Below the pieces are notes generated by a model, which ran no database searches, had not been told where the DNA came from, and worked only from the letters and a program-made list of their open reading frames with translations. Below, one piece after another: positions 62,295 through 64,000 of a DNA stretch of 64,000 nt (position 1 is the first letter of the stretch; every line of letters starts with the position of its first letter). The stretch comes from Segatella copri (GTDB lineage: Bacteria > Bacteroidota > Bacteroidia > Bacteroidales > Bacteroidaceae), in NCBI RefSeq assembly GCF_026015295.1, contig NZ_JAPDUW010000001.1, forward strand, positions 1,488,001 through 1,552,000, written 5' to 3'. The translations under genes were made by a program, and so were the position numbers.

Positions 62295-63542
62295 TTATCG
62301 GATGATGACAGAAACTGAAACCTGAACAGGCTCTTCTATCTGCTTCTTCCAGGCTTTCAACCACTCATACCACTCCTTCTCGCCCTTGAAACCATAGGTT
62401 TCGTTGGCACTGGTATAAGCAAGCTTATAACTGAGCTGGCTGCCTGCAGGTTTCACCACCTGAGTATAGCAATCCTTATTGGCTGGCTGCTGACTTACCA
62501 GGGCTGACTGTGGCACATAAATGCCCAAGCCTACGGTCTCCAGCTTGTGCTTTCCATCGTCCTTGCCTGTTGGCCAGTCGCTGCCGTAACAGCCTCGCAA
62601 TCCCTTGCCATCAGCAAATTCGCAGGAACCCTTTACGTTGATGAGTCCTGTAGCAAACTGATAATCAGAAACATCCTTGTTGAAGAATACATCTACGTCG
62701 AAATCGCGATGACCGGCATAGATGGTGTAACGGATGGTGGCATTGACAGGCTGCAAGCCCGGAGCCGGAACCCAACCCTTATCCACGACTTCGACGATGG
62801 CACGGAGCGGACCTTCTGAAATGACGCGCTGCTCCTGGTATTTCACGTTGTTGAACAGCACCTGGTCTTTTCCGTCCCAGCCACGGAGCGCACCCAGTCC
62901 GTAGGTATTGCCTACCCAGAGGCAATCATCGCCCGAACCAGCCTGAATCTGCTCTTCTGAAGGATAGAACTGCGTATCCTGAACCACCAGTCCCTTGTTG
63001 ATTTTACCATAAAGGTCGATGGTCTGGCGATGGTCGAAATAAACACGCATGGCAATCAGTTCGCTTTCGAAGCAGATGCCATGAGAATGGACGTAGTGAT
63101 AAGGGTCCTTGGTTTTCTTATCAAACGAGATGCTGCGCAGATAAATATCCTGCCTGTTCTTAGCCAGCTTCCTGTTTCTGCTTGGCAGACAGAGTTCGGC
63201 AAAGGTACGTGCCGGATACTGTGCCTGCTCGCCCTCACGATAGAGATGCACCTGATAGGTCTTGATTTCTTTCTTGCCCAAATCGGCAAGGAAACAGAGT
63301 TCATCGTTGGTACAATCGCGGTTGGTGTCATCGAGCTGTGAAGGAATCTCCTTACCGTCAACGGTTACTACAGCGCGCTGAATGTCGCCAATAGCGCCCA
63401 ACTTGCTGAGATCTACCACCACCGGAGCATCGGTTCTTGCCACCTTGGAAGGATTGGAAACCGACACCTGGAAATTAGCCTGCGCCTGGGCTGACAGAAC
63501 CATCAGCGAAACCAGCGCCATCATCATTTGTTTTTTCTTCAT
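62295..63542 (-). CDS. DUF4861 secreted protein
   Basis: A 415-residue protein with a signal peptide (MKKKQMMMALVSLMVLSAQAQA). The NFQVSVSNPSKVARTDAPVVVDLS start and the SRNRKLAKNRQDIYLRSISFDKKTKDPYHYVHSHGICFESELIAMRVYFDHRQTIDLYGK block are typical of DUF4861, a family found in Bacteroidetes polysaccharide-utilisation settings, probably acting on plant or host glycans. Histidines in HYVHSHG and YFDHRQ could be catalytic. No SusC/D pair is nearby in this window. It is preceded upstream by the glycosyltransferase gene on the same strand, 33 bases away. Confidence 0.8.
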   Translation of the reverse strand: MKKKQMMMALVSLMVLSAQAQANFQVSVSNPSKVARTDAPVVVDLSKLGAIGDIQRAVVTVDGKEIPSQLDDTNRDCTNDELCFLADLGKKEIKTYQVHLYREGEQAQYPARTFAELCLPSRNRKLAKNRQDIYLRSISFDKKTKDPYHYVHSHGICFESELIAMRVYFDHRQTIDLYGKINKGLVVQDTQFYPSEEQIQAGSGDDCLWVGNTYGLGALRGWDGKDQVLFNNVKYQEQRVISEGPLRAIVEVVDKGWVPAPGLQPVNATIRYTIYAGHRDFDVDVFFNKDVSDYQFATGLINVKGSCEFADGKGLRGCYGSDWPTGKDDGKHKLETVGLGIYVPQSALVSQQPANKDCYTQVVKPAGSQLSYKLAYTSANETYGFKGEKEWYEWLKAWKKQIEEPVQVSVSVIIR

Positions 63543-63575
63543 AGATTTTATTTTTAAGTTTTGTTCTATTATTGT

Positions 63576-64000
63576 CTACAACTGCGAGAAGAGTTTCTTG
63601 CCCTTGGCGTAATATTGCCAGATGATAGAGAGATTGTAAACCTGCGGAATCTCCTCCTTCACCCTACCCGCCTGTATCTTTCTGCGATCTTCGTCAAACT
63701 CATGTTTCCATGCCTTGAAAGCCCTGCGCGCCTTGAAGATAGCCTTGAAGTCACCCCAGTTGCGATTCAGAACCAATGTCTCGAAAGCAGCAAGGTAATC
63801 CAGAAATCTGCGCATACGCATTACATGAGTCAACTCCGTATCACTCAGATTCTTATAAAGCATGGTTAAATTATTTCTAAAATTCAGATAAGTCTTCATC
63901 GGATTGCTTTTCGGCAGGGTTCCACCACCCACATGATAAACCTCACTCTCAGGAATGCAATAGATTTTTCTGCCCATCAGACGCAAGCGCCAGCAAAGAT
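63576..64000 (-). CDS. Glycosyltransferase family 2 protein, C-terminal part
   Basis: The frame is open to the right window edge, so the start lies outside. The visible portion reads LCWRLRLMGRKIYCIPESEVYHVGGGTL, the end of a GT2 rhamnosyl/galactosyltransferase-type domain (the ED..WR and VYHVGGGTL motifs), followed by a helical C-terminal region (NFRNNLTMLYKNLSDTELTHVMRMRRFLDYLAAFETLVL). It transfers a sugar in cell-surface glycan synthesis. TTG 63986 is not the natural start. Confidence 0.85.
   Translation of the reverse strand, partial: LCWRLRLMGRKIYCIPESEVYHVGGGTLPKSNPMKTYLNFRNNLTMLYKNLSDTELTHVMRMRRFLDYLAAFETLVLNRNWGDFKAIFKARRAFKAWKHEFDEDRRKIQAGRVKEEIPQVYNLSIIWQYYAKGKKLFSQL

Overview
The window looks like a chromosomal segment of a Prevotellaceae gut bacterium (Prevotella/Segatella type, order Bacteroidales). 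Many genes are preceded by the Bacteroidetes sigma-ABfr promoter (TTG, 19-20 bp, TAnnTTTG). The short RpoD-type sigma factor, serine palmitoyltransferase, DPP-IV, a GldB-like lipoprotein, a DUF4861 protein and smalltalk micro-ORFs all fit. The species is inferred, not proven.

Layout. 1-1611: the 3' part of an IS110-family element abuts the truncated 3' end of a DUF4143 ATPase gene. 1786-9636: accessory module A holds a DUF5675-like protein, a CHC2/TOPRIM primase, a DUF3987 helicase-like ATPase, a lipoprotein, an overlapping pair of unknown genes, and a smalltalk + HU-like pair. 9836-36443: mostly core genes: dicarboxylate transporter, pantothenate kinase, anaerobic ribonucleotide reductase NrdD/NrdG, FolK, GH73/LysM glucosaminidase, M64 peptidase, cytidine deaminase, LrgAB, two tRNA-Pro, Spt with a divergent lipid-kinase gene, TrmN6, Lon, Tgt, LptF/G, DEAD-box helicase, ComEC and glutamate dehydrogenase. 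36447-41287: module B holds an amidase, a second DUF5675-like protein, a primase-helicase with an AEP-like N-terminus, a small unknown protein and an SSB-like protein. 41288-52187: Rpn-type nuclease, lipoprotein, a structured ncRNA, a KilA-N remnant, an unknown 454-residue protein, and a type I restriction-modification operon with a small lipoprotein gene first. 52541-54013: module C, an origin-like inverted repeat followed by HU-like + smalltalk, bounded by a direct copy of the repeat. 54012-64000: DUF1232 protein, membrane protein, RNase P RNA, HtrA, RpoD, DPP-IV, GldB-like lipoprotein, DUF4861 protein and the end of a GT2 glycosyltransferase.

The most interesting signal is the match between modules A, B and C. 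Each carries module-specific short repeats at equivalent places: between the replicase gene and the DUF5675-like gene (A and B), and as an inverted pair around an AT-rich near-palindrome upstream of the HU/smalltalk promoter (A and C). The A repeat (about 31 bp, GTGAAT-based) occurs four times in the window. A GGTCATT-based repeat links B and C. With primase-helicases, an SSB-like protein and HU-like proteins, this suggests replication or amplification units with cognate origin-like arrays. The function is inferred. Other points of interest are the smalltalk peptides (essentially a lipoprotein signal peptide with one or two residues left after the lipid-cysteine), an approximately 350-nt structured RNA, two 200-bp cruciform repeats and heptamer arrays.
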